This document shows, piece after piece, positions 26,008 to 38,503 of a DNA stretch of 64,000 bases. The notes under the pieces were generated by a model, which saw only the letters and a list, made by a program, of their open reading frames with translations, had not been told where the DNA came from and did no database searches. Both the position numbers and the translations under genes were made by a program. Position 1 is the first letter of the stretch. Every line of letters begins with the position of its first letter. The stretch is from Petrolisthes cinctipes (taxonomy: Eukaryota > Arthropoda > Malacostraca > Decapoda > Porcellanidae), in contig JAWQEG010000717.1 of NCBI GenBank assembly GCA_033782935.1, forward strand, positions 496,001-560,000, given 5' to 3'.

Positions 26008-28039
26008 TCCGTGTTAGAGTATTTTCAAAATTCAGGCCCAAAACATGCTGAAAATCGATATTTTTGGTGCCCAAAGTCAATATGTGTATGCATCTTCTAT
26101 ACTCGTTTATATCTCAAATTCAGGCTCAAAACACCCGAAAATTCGATATTTTGGGGTCCCAGAAGCGATCTGTACATGCCTACTCAGTGCTAGAATGTTT
26201 TCAAAATATAGGCTCAAAACATGCTCAAAATCGATATTTTAGGTGCCCAAAATTCGATATGTGCATGCATCTCCTGTACCCGTTTATATCTCAAATTCTG
26301 TCTCAAAACACCCGAAAATTCGATATTTTGGGGTAGCAGAAGCGATCTGTACATGACTACTCCGCGTTAGAGTATTTTCAAAATACATGCCCAAAACATG
26401 CTGAAAATCGATATTTTAGATGCCCAAAGTCAATATGTGCATGTACCTTATGTATCCGTTTATATCTCAAATTCAGGCTCAAAACAACCGAAAATTCAAT
26501 ATTTTGGGATCCCAGAAGCAATCTGTACATGCCTATTCAGTGCTAAAATATTTTCAAAATATAGGCTAAAAACATGCTAAAAATCGATATTTTAGGTGCC
26601 AAAAAGTCGATATCTCAAATTAAGGCCCAAAACACCCGAAAATTCGATATTTAGGGGTCCCAGAAGCGATCTGTACGCCGTGTTAGAGTATTTTCAAAAT
26701 ATAGGCCAAAAACATACTGAAAATCGATCTTTTAGGTGCCCAAAAGTCGATATGTGCATGCATCTTCTGTACCAGTTTATATCTCAAATTCTGGCCCTAA
26801 ACACTCGAAAATTCGATAATTTGGGGTCCCAGAAGCTATCTGTACATGCCTACTCAGTGCTAGAATGTTTTCAAAATATAGGCTCAAAACATGCTCAAAA
26901 TCGATATTTTAGGTGCGCAAAAGTCGATATGTGCATGCATATTCTGTACTCGCTTATATCTCAAATTCAGGCTCAAAACACCCGAAAATTCTATATTTTG
27001 GGGTCCCAGAAGTGATCTGTACATGCCTACTCAGTGCTAGAATATTTTCAAAATATAGGCTCAAAGCATGCTAAAAATCGATATTTTAGGTGCGGATAGA
27101 CGATATCTAAAATTCAGGCCCAAAACATCCGAAAATTCGATATTTTGGGGTCCCAGAAGCGATCTGTACATGCCTACTCCGTGTTAGAGTATTTTCAAAA
27201 TACAGGCCCAAAACATGCTCAAAATCGATGTTTTAGGTGCCCAAAAGTCGATATGTGCATGCATCTTCAGTACCCGTTTATATCTCAAATTCAGGCTCAA
27301 AACACCCGACAATTCGATATTTTGGGGTCCCAGAAGCGATCTGTACATGCCTACTCCGTGTTAGAGTATTTTCAAAATACAGGCCCAAAACATGCTGAAA
27401 ATCAATATTTTAGATGCCCAAAGTCAATATGTGCATGTATCTTCTGTACCCGTTTATATTTCAAATTCAGGCTCAAAACACCCGAAAATTCAATATTTTG
27501 GGGACCCAGAAGCAATCTGTACATGCCTACTCAGTGCTAGAATATTTTCAAAATATAGGCTAAAAACAAGCTAAAAATCGATATTTTAGGTGCCAAAAAG
27601 TCGATATCACAAATTCAGTCCCAAAACACCCGAAAATTCGATAATTAGGGGTCCCAGAAGGGATCTGTACATGCATACTCCGTGTTAGAGTATTTTCAAA
27701 ATACATCCCAAAAACATACGGAAAATCGATATTTTAAGTGCCCAAAAGTCGATATGTGCATGCATCTTCTGTACTCGTTTATATCTCAAATTCAAGCTCA
27801 AAACACCCGAAAATTCAATATTTTGGGGTCCCAGAAGCAATCTGTACATGCCTAGTCAGTGCTAGAATATTTTCAAAATATAGGCTCAAAACATGCTAAA
27901 AATCGATTTTTTAGGTGCGTAAAGGCGATATCTCAAATTCAGGCCCAAAACATCAGAAAATTCGATATTTTGGGGTCCCAGAAGCGATCTGTACATGCTT
28001 ACTCCGTGTTAGAGTTTTTTTAAAATACAAGCCAAAAAC
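26008..28039 (+). repeat. HOR stretch without notable internal duplication
   Basis: Ordinary region II monomers; short-monomer junctions near 26,604, 27,098, 27,606 and 27,920. Local changes: CTGTACGCCGTG at about 26,671, where ATGCCTACT is missing; GTGCGGATAGACG at 27,091, a unique S1 variant. No gene is present. Confidence 0.78.
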
Positions 28040-30041
28040 ATACTGAAAATCGGTCTTTTACGTGCCCAATAGTCGATATGTGCATGCATCTTCTGTACCC
28101 GTTTATATCTCACATTCTGGCCCTAAACACCCGAAAATTCGATATTTTTGGGTCCCAGAAGCCATCTGTACATGCCTACTCAGTGCTAGAATGTTTTCAA
28201 AATATAGGCTCAAAACATGCTCAAAATCGATATTTTACGTGCCCAAAAGTCGATATGTGCATGCATCTTCTGTACTCGTTTATATCTCAAATTCAAGCTC
28301 AAAACACCCAAAAATTCGATATTTTGGGGTCCCAGAAGCGATCTGTACATGCCTACTCAGTGCTAGAATATTTTCAAAATATAGGCTAAAAACATGCTAA
28401 AAATCGATATTTTAGGTGCGTAAAGGCGATATCTCAAATTCTGGCCCAAAACATCAGAAAATTCGATATTTTGGGGTCCCAGAAGCGATCTGTACATGCC
28501 TACTCCGTGTTAGAGTATTTTCAAAATACAGGCCCAAAACATGCTCAAAATCGATGTTTTAGGTGCCCAAAAGTCGATATGTGCATGCATCTTCAGTACC
28601 CGTTTATATCTCAAATTCAGGCTCAAAACACCTGAAAATTCGATATTTTGGGGTCCCAGAAGCGATCTGTACATGCCTACTCCGTGTTAGAGTATTTTCA
28701 AAATACGGGCCCAAAACATGCTGAAAATCGATATTTTAGATGCCCAAAGTCAATATGTGCATGTATCTTCTGTACTCGTTTATATCTCAAATTCAAGCTC
28801 AAAACACCCAAAGATTCGATATTTTTGGGTCCCAGAAGCGATCTGTACATGCCTACTCAGTGCTAGAATATTTTCAAAATATAGGCACAAAACATGCTAA
28901 AAATCGATATTTTAAGTGCGTAAAGGCGATATCCCAAATTCAGGCCCAAAACACCCGAAAATTCGATATTTTGGGGTCCCAGAAGCGATCTGTACATGCT
29001 TACTCCGTGTTAGAGTATTTTCAAAATACAGGCCAAAAACATACTGAAAATCGATCTTTTAGGTGCCCAATAGTCGATATGTGCATGCATCTTCTGTGCC
29101 CGTTTATATCTCACATTCTGGCCGTAAACACCCGAAAATTCGATATTTTTGAGTCCCAGAAGCCATCTGTACATGCCTACTCAGTGCTAGAATGTTTTCA
29201 AAATATAGGCTCAAAACATGCTCAAAATCGATATTTTAGGTGCCCAAAAGTCGATATGTGCATGCATCTTCTGTACTCGTTTATATCTCAAATTCAAGCT
29301 CAAAACACCCAAAAATTCGATATTTTGGAGTCCCAGAAGCGATCTGTACATGCCTACTCAGTGCTAGAATATTTTCAAAATATAGGCTTAAAACATGCTA
29401 AAAATCGATATTTTAGGTGCGTAAAGGCGATATCTCAAATTCAGGCCCAAAACATCAGAAAATTCGATATTTTGGGGTCCCAGAAGCGATCTGTACATGC
29501 CTACTCCGTGTTAGAGTATTTTCAAAATACAGGCCCAAAACATGCTCAAAATCGATGTTTTAGGTGCCCAAAAGTCGATATGTGCATGCATCTTCAGTAC
29601 CCGTTTATATCTCAAATTCAGGCTCAAAACACCCGAAAATTCGATATTTTGGGGTCCCAGAAGCGATCTGTACATGCCTACTCCGTGTTAGAGTATTTTC
29701 AAAATACAGGCCCAAAACATGCTCAAAATCGATATTTTAGATGCCCAAAGTCAATATGTGCATGTATCTTCTGTACTCGTTTATATCTCAAATTCAAGCT
29801 CAAAACACCCAAAGATTCGATATTTTGGTGTCCCAGAAGCGATCTGTACATGCCTACTCAGTGCTAGAATATTTTCAAAATATAGGCTAAAAACATGCTA
29901 AAAATCGATATTTTAGGTGCCAAAAAGTCGATATCTCAAATTAAGGCCCAAAACACCCGAAAATTTGATATTTAGGGGTCCAAGAAGCGATCTGTACATG
30001 CCTACTCCGTGTTAGAGTATTTTCAAAATACAGGCCAAAAA
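28040..30041 (+). repeat. Tandem 1,001-bp hexamer HOR (two copies)
   Basis: Markers recur at an offset of 1,001: CTCACATTCTGGCC at 28,110 and 29,111, ATGCTCAAAATCGATG at 28,541 and 29,542, a TTTTAGATGCCC monomer and a short monomer following each. Each copy has six monomers, two of them short, so it is a doubled 501-bp unit whose two trimers have diverged. The longest open frame of the window (28,740-29,867) lies here and follows the repeat; see rejected items. Confidence 0.83.
28399..28545 (+). repeat. Representative short monomer, subtype S1 (147 bp)
   Basis: Same 29-bp deletion, but with GGTGCGTAAAGGCGATAT instead of GGTGCCAAAAAGTCGATAT on its left, one base shorter. S1 is the other abundant short class, usually with TCAGGCCC and ATATTTTGGGG. 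The shared deletion endpoint with S2 suggests one origin followed by divergence, though recurrence is possible because the ATAT repeats exist in every monomer. Confidence 0.88.
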
Positions 30042-30120
30042 CATACTGAAAATCGATCTTTTAGGTGCCCAAAAGTCGATATGTACATGCATCTTCTGTA
30101 CCCGTTTATATCTCAATTTC

Positions 30121-32822
30121 TGGCCCTAAACACCTGAAAATTCGATATTGTTGGGTCCCAGAAGCGATCTGTACATGCCTACTCAGTGCTAGAATGTTTT
30201 CAAAATATAGGCTCAAAACTTGCTTAAAATCGATATTTTAGGTGCCCGAAAGTCGGTATGTGCATGCATCTTCTGTATTCGTTTATATCTCAAATTCAAG
30301 CTCAAAACACCCGAAAATTCGATATTTTGGGGTCCCAGAAGCGATCTGTACATGCCTACTCAGTGCTAGAATATTTTCAAAATATAGGCACAAAACATGC
30401 TAAAAATCGATATTTTTGGTGCCCAAAGTCAATATGTGTATGCATCTTCTATACTCGTTTATATCTCAAATTCAGAATCAAAACACCCGAAAATTCGATA
30501 TTTTGGGGTCCTAGAAGCGGTCTGTAGATGCCTAGTCAGTTCTAGAATGTTTTCAAAATATAGTCTCAAAACATGCTCAAAATCGATATTTTAGTTGCCC
30601 AAAAGTCGATATGTGCATGCATCTTCTGTACTCGTTTATATCTCAAATTCAGGCTCAAAACACCCTAAAAATCGATATTTTGGGGTCCCAGAAGCGCTCT
30701 GTACATGCCTACTCAGTGCTAGAATATTTTCAAAATATAGGCTCAAAACATGCTAAAAATCGATATTTTAGGTGCGTAAAGGCGATATCTCAAATTCAGG
30801 CCCAAAACACCCGAAAATTCGATATTTTGGGGTCCCAAAAGCGATCTGTACATGCCTACTCCTTGTTAGAGTATTTTCAAAATACAGGCCCAAAACATGC
30901 TGAAAATCGATATTTTAGATGCCCAAAGTCAATATGTGCATGTATCTTCTGTACCCGTTTATATCTCAAATTCGGGCTCAAAACACCCGAAAATTCAATA
31001 TTTTGGGGTCCCAAAAGCAATCTGTACATGCCTACTCAGTGCTAGAATATTTTCAAAATATAGGCTAAAAACATGATAAAAATCGATATTTTAGGTGCCA
31101 AAAAGTCGATATCTCAAATTAAAGCCCAAAACACCCGAAAATTCGATATTTAGGGGTCCCAGAAGCGATCTGTACATGCCTAGTCCGTGTTAGAGTATTT
31201 TCAAAATTCAGGCCCAAATCATGCTCAAAATCGATGTTTTAGGTGCCAAAAAGTCGATAAGTGCATGCACTTTCAGTACCAGTTTATATATCAAATTCAG
31301 GCTCAAAACTCCCAAAAATACGATATTTTAGGTTCCAAGAAGCGATCTGTACATGCCTACTCCGTGTTAGAGTATTTTCAAAATACAGGCCAAAAACATA
31401 CTGAAAATCGATCTTTTAGGTGCCCAAAAGTCGATATGTGCATGCATCTTCTGTACCCGTTTATATCTCAAATTCAGGCTCAAAACACCCGAAAATTCAA
31501 TATTTTGGGGTCCCAGTAGCAATCTGTACATGCCTACTCAGTGCTAGAATATTTTCAAAATATAGGCACAAAACATGATAAAAATCGATATTTTAGGTGC
31601 CAAAAAGTCGATATCTCAAATTAAGGCCCAAAACACCCGAAAATTCGATATTTAGGGGTCCCAGAAGCGATTTGTACATGCCTACTCCGTGTTAGAGTAT
31701 TTTCAAAATACAGCCCCAAAACATGCTCAAAATCGATGTTTTACGTGCCGAAAAGTCGATAAGTGCATGCACTTTCAGTACCCGTTTATATCTCAAATTC
31801 AGGCTCAAAACACCCAAAAATTCGATATTTTGGGGTCCAAGAAGCGATCTGTACATGCCTACTCCGTATTAGAGTATTTTCAAAATATATGCCCAAAATA
31901 TGCTGAAAATCGATATTTTAGATGCCCAACGTCAATATGTGAATGTATCTTTTGTACCCGTTTATATCTCAAATTCAGGCTCAAAACACCCGAAAATTCA
32001 ATATTTTGGGGTCCCAGAAGCAATCTGTACATGCCTACTCAGTGCTAGAATATTTTCAAAATATAGGCTGAAAACATACTAAAAATCGATATTTTAGGTG
32101 CCAAAAAGTCGATATCTCAAATTAAGGCCCAAAACACCCGAAAATTCGATATTTAGGGGTCCCAGAAGCGATCTGTACATGCCTACTCCGTGTTAGAGTA
32201 TTTTCAAAATACAGGCCAAAAACATACTGAAAATCGATCTTTTAGGTGCTCAAAAGTCGATATGTGCATGCATCTTCTTTACCCGTTTATATCTCAAATT
32301 CTGGCCCTAAACACCCGAAAATTCGATATTTTTGGGTCCCAAAAGCGATCTGTACATGCCTACTCAGTGCTAGAATGTTTTCAAAATATAGGCTCAAAAC
32401 TTGCTTAAAATCGATATTTTAGGTGCCCGAAAGTCGGTATGTGCATGCATCTTCTGTATTCGTTTATATCTCAAATTCAAGCTCAAAACACCCGAAAATT
32501 CGATATTTTGGGGTCCCAGAAGCGATCTGTACATGCCTACTCAGTGCTAGAATATTTTCAAAATATAGGCACAAAACATGCTAAAAATCGATATTTTTGG
32601 TGCCCAAAGTCAATATGTGTATGCATCTTCTATACTCGTTTATATCTCAAATTCAGGCTCAAAACACCCGAAAATTCGATATTTTGGGGTCCTAGAAGCG
32701 GTCTGTAGATGCCTAGTCAGTTCTAGAATGTTTTCAAAATATAGTCTCAAAACATGCTCAAAATCGATATTTTAGTTGCCCAAAAGTCGATATGTGCATG
32801 CATCTTCTGTACTCTTTTATAT
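30121..32822 (+). repeat. Duplication with 2,181-bp offset
   Basis: About 30,121-30,640 matches 32,302-32,821. Shared rare states: AACTTGCTTAAAATCG, GTGCCCGAAAGTCGGTATG, GGTCCTAGAAGCGGTCTG, CTGTAGATGCCTAGTCAG, TTCTAGAATG and ATAGTCTCAAAAC. A weaker third copy of the last markers lies at 35,815-35,880. Between the copies the array is ordinary region II sequence. Confidence 0.82.
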
Positions 32823-32879
32823 CTCAAATTCAAGCTCAAAACACCCGAAAATTCGATATTTTGGGGTCCCAGAAGCGAT

Positions 32880-35630
32880 CTGTACATGCCTACTCAGTGC
32901 TAGAATATTTTCAAAATATAGCCTAAAAACATGCTAAAAATCGATATTTTAGGTGCCAAAAAGTCGATATCTCAAATTAAGGCCCAAAACACCCGAAAAT
33001 TCGATATATAGGGGTCCCAGAAGCGATCTGTACATGCCTACTCCGTGTTAGAGTATTTTCAAAATACAGGCCCAAAACATGCTGAAAATCGATATTTTTG
33101 GTGCCCAAAGTCAATATGTGTATGCATCTTTTATACTCGTTTATATCTCAAATTCAGGCTCAAAACACCCGAAAATTCGATATTTTGGGGTCCCAGAATC
33201 GATCTGTACATGCCTACTCCGTGTTAGAGTATTTTCAAATTTCAGGCCCAAAACATGCTGAAAATCGATATTTTTGGTGCCCAAAGTCAATATGTGCATG
33301 TATCTTCTGTACCCGTTTATATCTCAAATTCAGGCTCAAAACACCAGAAAATTCAATATTTTGGGGTCCCAAAAGCAATCTGTACATGCCAACTCAGTGC
33401 TAGAATATTTTCAAAATATAGGCTAAAAACATGCTAAAAATCGATATTTTATGTGCCAAAAAGTCGATATCTCAAATTAAGGCCCAAAACACCCGAAAAT
33501 TCGATATTTAGGGGTCCCAGAAGCGATCTGTACATGCCTACTCAGTGCTAGAATGTTTTCAAAATATAGGCTCAAAACATGCTCAAAATCGATCTTTTAG
33601 GTGCCCAAAAGTCGATAGGTGCATGCATCTTCTGTACTCATTTATATCTCAAATTCAAGCTCAAAACACCCAAAAATTCGATATTTTGGGGTCCCAGAAG
33701 CAATCTGTACATGCCTACTCAGTGCTAGAATATTTTCAAAATATAGCCTAAAAACATGCTAAAAATCGATATTTTAAGTGCGTAAAGGCGATATCTCAAA
33801 TTCAGGCCCAAAACACCCGAAAATTCGATATTTTGGGGTCCCAGAAGCGATCTGTACATGCCTACTCCGAGTTAGAGTATTTTCAAAATACAGGCCCAAA
33901 ACATGCTGAAAATCGATATTTTTGGTGCCCAAAGTCAATATGTGTATGCATCTTCTATACTCGTTTATATCTCAAATTCAGGCTCAAAACACCCGAAAAT
34001 TCGATATTTTGGGGTCCCAGAAGCGATCTGTACATGCCTACTAAGTGCTAGAATGTTTTCAAAATATAGGCTCAAAACATTCTCAAAATCGATATTTTAG
34101 GTGCCCAAAAGTCGATATGTGCATGCATCTTCTGTACTCGTTTATATCTCAAATTCAGGCTCAAAACACCCGAAAATTCGATATTTTGGGGTCCCAGAAG
34201 AGATCTGTACATGCCAACTCAGTGGTAGAATATTTTCAAAATATAGGCTAAAAACATGCTAAAAATCGATATTTTAGGTGCCAAAGGGTCGATATCTCAA
34301 ATTAAGTCCCAAAACACCCGAAAATTCGGTATTTAGGGGTCCCAGAAGCGATCTGTACATGCCTACTCCGTGGTAGAATATTTTCAAAATATAGGCTAAA
34401 AACATGCTAAAAATCGATATTTTAGGTGCCAAAGGGTCGATATCTCAAATTAAGTCCCAAAACACCCGAAAACTTGATATTTTGGGGTCCCAGAAGCAAT
34501 CTGTACATGCCTACTCCGTGTTAGAGTATTTTCAAAATACAGGCCAAAAACATACTGAAAATCGATCTTTTAGGTGCCCAAAAGTCGATATGTGCATGCA
34601 TCTTCTCTACCAGTTTATATCTCAAATTCTGGCCCGAAACACCCGAAAATTCGATATTTTTGGGTCCCAAAAGCGATCTGTACATGCCTACTCAGTGCTA
34701 GAATGTTTTCAAAATATAGGCTCAAAACTTGCTCAAAATCGATATTTTAGGTGCCCGAAAGTCGATATGTGCATGCATCTTCTGTATTCGTTTATATCTC
34801 AAATTCAAGCTCAAAATACCCGAAAATTCGATATTTTGGGGTCCCAGAAGCGATCTGTACATGCCTACTCAGTGCTAGAATATTTTCAAAATATAGGCAC
34901 AAAACATGCTAAAAATCGATATTTTAGGTGCGTAAAGGCGATATCTCAAATTCAGGCCCAAAACACCCAAAAATTCGATATTTTGGGGTCCCAGAAGCGA
35001 TCTGTACATGCCTACTCAGTGCTAGAATATTTTCAAAATATAGCCTAAAAACATGCTAAAAATCGATATTTTAGGTGCCAAAAAGTCGATATCTCAAATT
35101 AAGGCCCAAAACACCCGAAAATTCGATATATAGGGGTCCCAGAAGCGATCTGTACATGCCTACTCCGTGTTAGAGTATTTTCAAAATACAGGCCCAAAAC
35201 ATGCTGAAAATCGATATTTTTGGTGCCCAAAGTCAATATGTTTATGCATCTTTTATACTCGTTTATATCTCAAATTCATGCTCAAAACACCCGAAAATTC
35301 GATATTTTGGGGTCCCAGAATCGATCTGTACATGCCTACTCCGTGTTAGAGTATTTTCAAAATTCAGGCCCAAAACATGCTGAAAATCGATATTTTTGGT
35401 GCCCAAAGTCAATATGTGCATGTATCTTCTGTACCCGTTTATATCTCAAATTCAGGCTCAAAACACCAGAAAATTCAATATTTTGGGGTCCCAAAAGCAA
35501 TCTGTACATGCCAACTCAGTGCTAGAATATTTTCAAAATATAGGCTAAAAACATGCTAAAAATCGATATTTTATGTGCTAAAAAGTCGATATCTCAAATT
35601 AAGGCCCAAAACACCCGAAAATTCGATATT
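32880..35630 (+). repeat. Duplication with 2,122-bp offset (32,880-33,508 and 35,002-35,630)
   Basis: Both copies contain TATAGCCTAAAAAC, GATATATAGGGGTCC, CATCTTTTATACTCG, CCCAGAATCGATCTG and CATGCCAACTCAGTG. They end at 33,508/35,630, where half B switches from ATATTTAGGGG to ATATTTTGGGG. The two adjacent offset duplications (2,181 and 2,122) suggest a super-unit of about 2.1-2.2 kb in this part of the array. Confidence 0.82.
34261..34556 (+). repeat. Two short monomers back to back (148 + 148 bp)
   Basis: 34,261-34,408 and 34,409-34,556 both read GGTGCCAAAGGGTCGATATC then TCAAATTAAGTCCC. Each is exactly 148 bp, so this is a single-monomer tandem duplication that breaks the usual short-long-long order. 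It is also the likely intermediate between S2 and S3, having the GGG of S3 but not its A-rich insertion. Another adjacent short pair has junctions at 34,939 and 35,088. Confidence 0.85.
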
Positions 35631-38503
35631 TTGGGGTCCCAGAAGCGATCTGTACATGCCTACTCCGTGTTAGAGTATTTTCAAAATTCAAGCCCAAAAC
35701 ATGCTAAAAATCGATATTTTTGGTGCCCAAAGTCAATATGTGTATGCATCTTCTATACTCGTTTATATCTCAAATTCAGGCTCAAAACACCCGAAAATTC
35801 GATATTTTGGGGTCCTAGAAGCGATCTGTAGATGCCTACTCAGTTCTAGAATGTTTTCAAAATATAGTCTCAAAACATGCTCAAAATTGATATTTTAGTT
35901 GCCCAAAAGTCGATATGTGCATGAATCTTCTGTACTCGTTTATATCTCAAATTCAGGCTCAAAACACCCGAAAATTCGATATTTTGAGGTCCCAGAAGCG
36001 ATCTGTACATGCCTACTCAGTGCTAGAATATTTTCAAAATATAGGCTTGATCAAAACATGCTAAAAATCGATATTTTTGAAGCGTAAAGGCGATATCTCA
36101 AATTCTGGCCCAAAACACCCGAAAATTCGATATTAGGGGTCCCAGAAGCGATCTGTACATGCCTACTCCGTGTTAGAGTATTTTCAAAATACATGCCCAA
36201 AACATGCTGAAAATCGATATTTTAGATGCCTAAAGTCAATATGTCCATGTATCTTCTGTACCCGTTTATATCTCAAATTCAGGCTCAAAACACCCGAAAA
36301 TTCAATATTTTGGGGTCCCAGAAGCGCTCTGTACATGCCTACTCAGTGCTAGAATATTTTCAAAATATAGGCTCAAAACATGCTAAATATCGATATTTTA
36401 GGTGCGTAAAGGCGATATCACAAATTCAGGCCCAAAACACTCGAAAATTCGATATTTTGGGGTCCCAGAAGCGGTCTGTACATGCGTACTACGTGTTAGA
36501 GTATTTTCAAAATACAGGCCAAAAACATACTGAAAATCGATCTTTTAGTTGCCCAAAAGTCGATATTTGCATGCATCTTCTCTACCCGTTTATATCTCAA
36601 ATTCTGGCCCTTAACACCCGAAAATTCGATATTTTTGGGTCCCAAAAGCGATCTGTACATGCCTACTCAATGCTAGAATGCTTTCAAAATATAGGCTCAA
36701 AACATGCTCAAAATCGATATTTTAGGTGCCCAAAAGTCGATATGTGCATGCATCTTTTGTATTCGTTTATATCTCAAATTCAAGCTCAAAACACACGAAA
36801 ATTCGATATTTTGAGGTCCCAGAAGCGATTTGTACATGCCTACTCAGTGCTAGAATATTTTCAAAATATAGGCTCAAAACATGCTAAAATTCGATATTTT
36901 AGGTGCCAAAAAGTCGATATCTCAAATTAAGGCCCAAAACACCCGAAAATTCGATATTTAGGGGTCCCAGAAGCGATCTGTACATGCCTACTCAGTGCTA
37001 GAATGTTTTCAAAATATAGGCTCAAAACTTGCTCAAAATCGATATTTTAGGTGCCCAATAGTCGATAGGTGCATGCATCTTCTGTACTCGTTTATATCTC
37101 AAATTCAAGCTCAAAACACCCGAAAATTCGATATTTTGGGGTCTCTGAAGCGATCTGTACATGCCTACTCAGTGCTAGAATATTTTCAAAATATAGGCTC
37201 AAAACATGCTCAAAATCGATATTTTAGATGCCTAAAGTCGATATGTGCATGCATCTTCTGTACTCGTTTATATCTCAAATTCAGGCTCAAAACACCCGAA
37301 AATTCGATATTTTGGGGTCCCAGAAGCGATCTGTACATGCCTACTCAGTGCTAGAATATTTTCAAAATATAGGCTAAAAACATGCTAAAAATCGATATTT
37401 TAGGTGCCAAAAAGTCGATATCTCAAATTAAGGCCCAAAACACCCGAAAATTCGATATTTAGGGGTCCCAGAAGCGATCTGTACATGCCTACTCAGTGCT
37501 AGAATGTTTTCAAAATATAGGCCCAAAACATGCTGAAAATCGATATTTTTGGTGCCCAAAGTCAATATGTGTATGCATCTTCTATTCTCGTTTTTATCTC
37601 AAATTCAGGCTCAAAACACCCGAAAATTCGATATTTTGGGGTCCCAGAAACGATTTGTACATGCCTACTCAGTGCTAGAATGTTTTCAAAATATAGGCTC
37701 ATAACATGCTCAAAATCGATATTTTAGGTTCCCAAAAGTCGATATGTGCATGCATCTTCTGTACTCGTTTATATCTCAAATTCAGACTCAAAACACCCGA
37801 AAATTCGATATTTTGGGGTCCCAGAAGCGATCTGTACATGTCTACTCCTTGTTAGAGTATTTTCAAAATTCAGGCCCAAAACATGCTGAAAATCGATATT
37901 TTTGGTGCCCAAAGTCAATATGTGTATGCATCTTCTATACTCGTTTATATCTCAAATTCAGGCTCAAAACACCCGAAAATTCGATATTTTGGGGTCCCAG
38001 AAGCGATCTGTACATGCCTACTCAGTGCTAGAATGTTTTCAAAATATAGGCTCAAAACATGCTCAAAATCGATATTTTAGGTGCGTAAAGGCGATATCTC
38101 AAATTAAGGCCCAAAACACCCGAAAATTCGGTATTTAGGGGTCCCAGAAGCTATCTGTACATGCCTACTTCGTGTTAGAGTATTTTCAAAATACAAGCCA
38201 AACACATACTGAAGATCGATCTTTTAGGTGCCCAAAAGTCGATATGTGCATGCATCTTCTGTACCGGTTTATATCACAAATTCTGGCCCTAAACACCCGA
38301 AAATTCGATATTTTTGGGTCCCAAAAGCGATTTGTACATGCCTACTCAGTGCTATAATGTTTTCAAAATATAGGCTCAAAACATGCTCAAAATCGATATT
38401 TTAGATGCCTAAAGTCGATATGTGCATGCATCTTCTGTACTCGTTTATATCTCAAATTCAGGCTCAAAACACCCGAAAATTCGATATTTAGGGGTCCCAG
38501 AAG
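35631..38503 (+). repeat. HOR stretch with a four-base insertion
   Basis: Region II monomers with short junctions near 36,088, 36,417, 36,915, 37,419 and 38,090. A four-base insertion gives GGCTTGATCAAAACATG at 36,045. GTCTCTGAAGCG at about 37,141 is the first appearance of a marker that recurs at 47,665, 57,120 and 60,770. No gene is present. Confidence 0.78.

Noticed and set aside
28740..29867. 375-codon open reading frame, longest in the window, plus dozens of 60-230-codon frames on both strands
   Set aside because: All follow the satellite monomer, overlap each other in different frames, start at repeated ATG triplets and end where a monomer variant supplies TGA or TAA. No known domain, no non-repeat sequence, no gene-like context. 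Not annotated as CDS.
30121..35630. Offset duplications of about 2.1-2.2 kb as LTR pairs of a retroelement
   Set aside because: The sequence between and within the copies is the same satellite; there are no TG...CA ends, primer-binding site or polyprotein.
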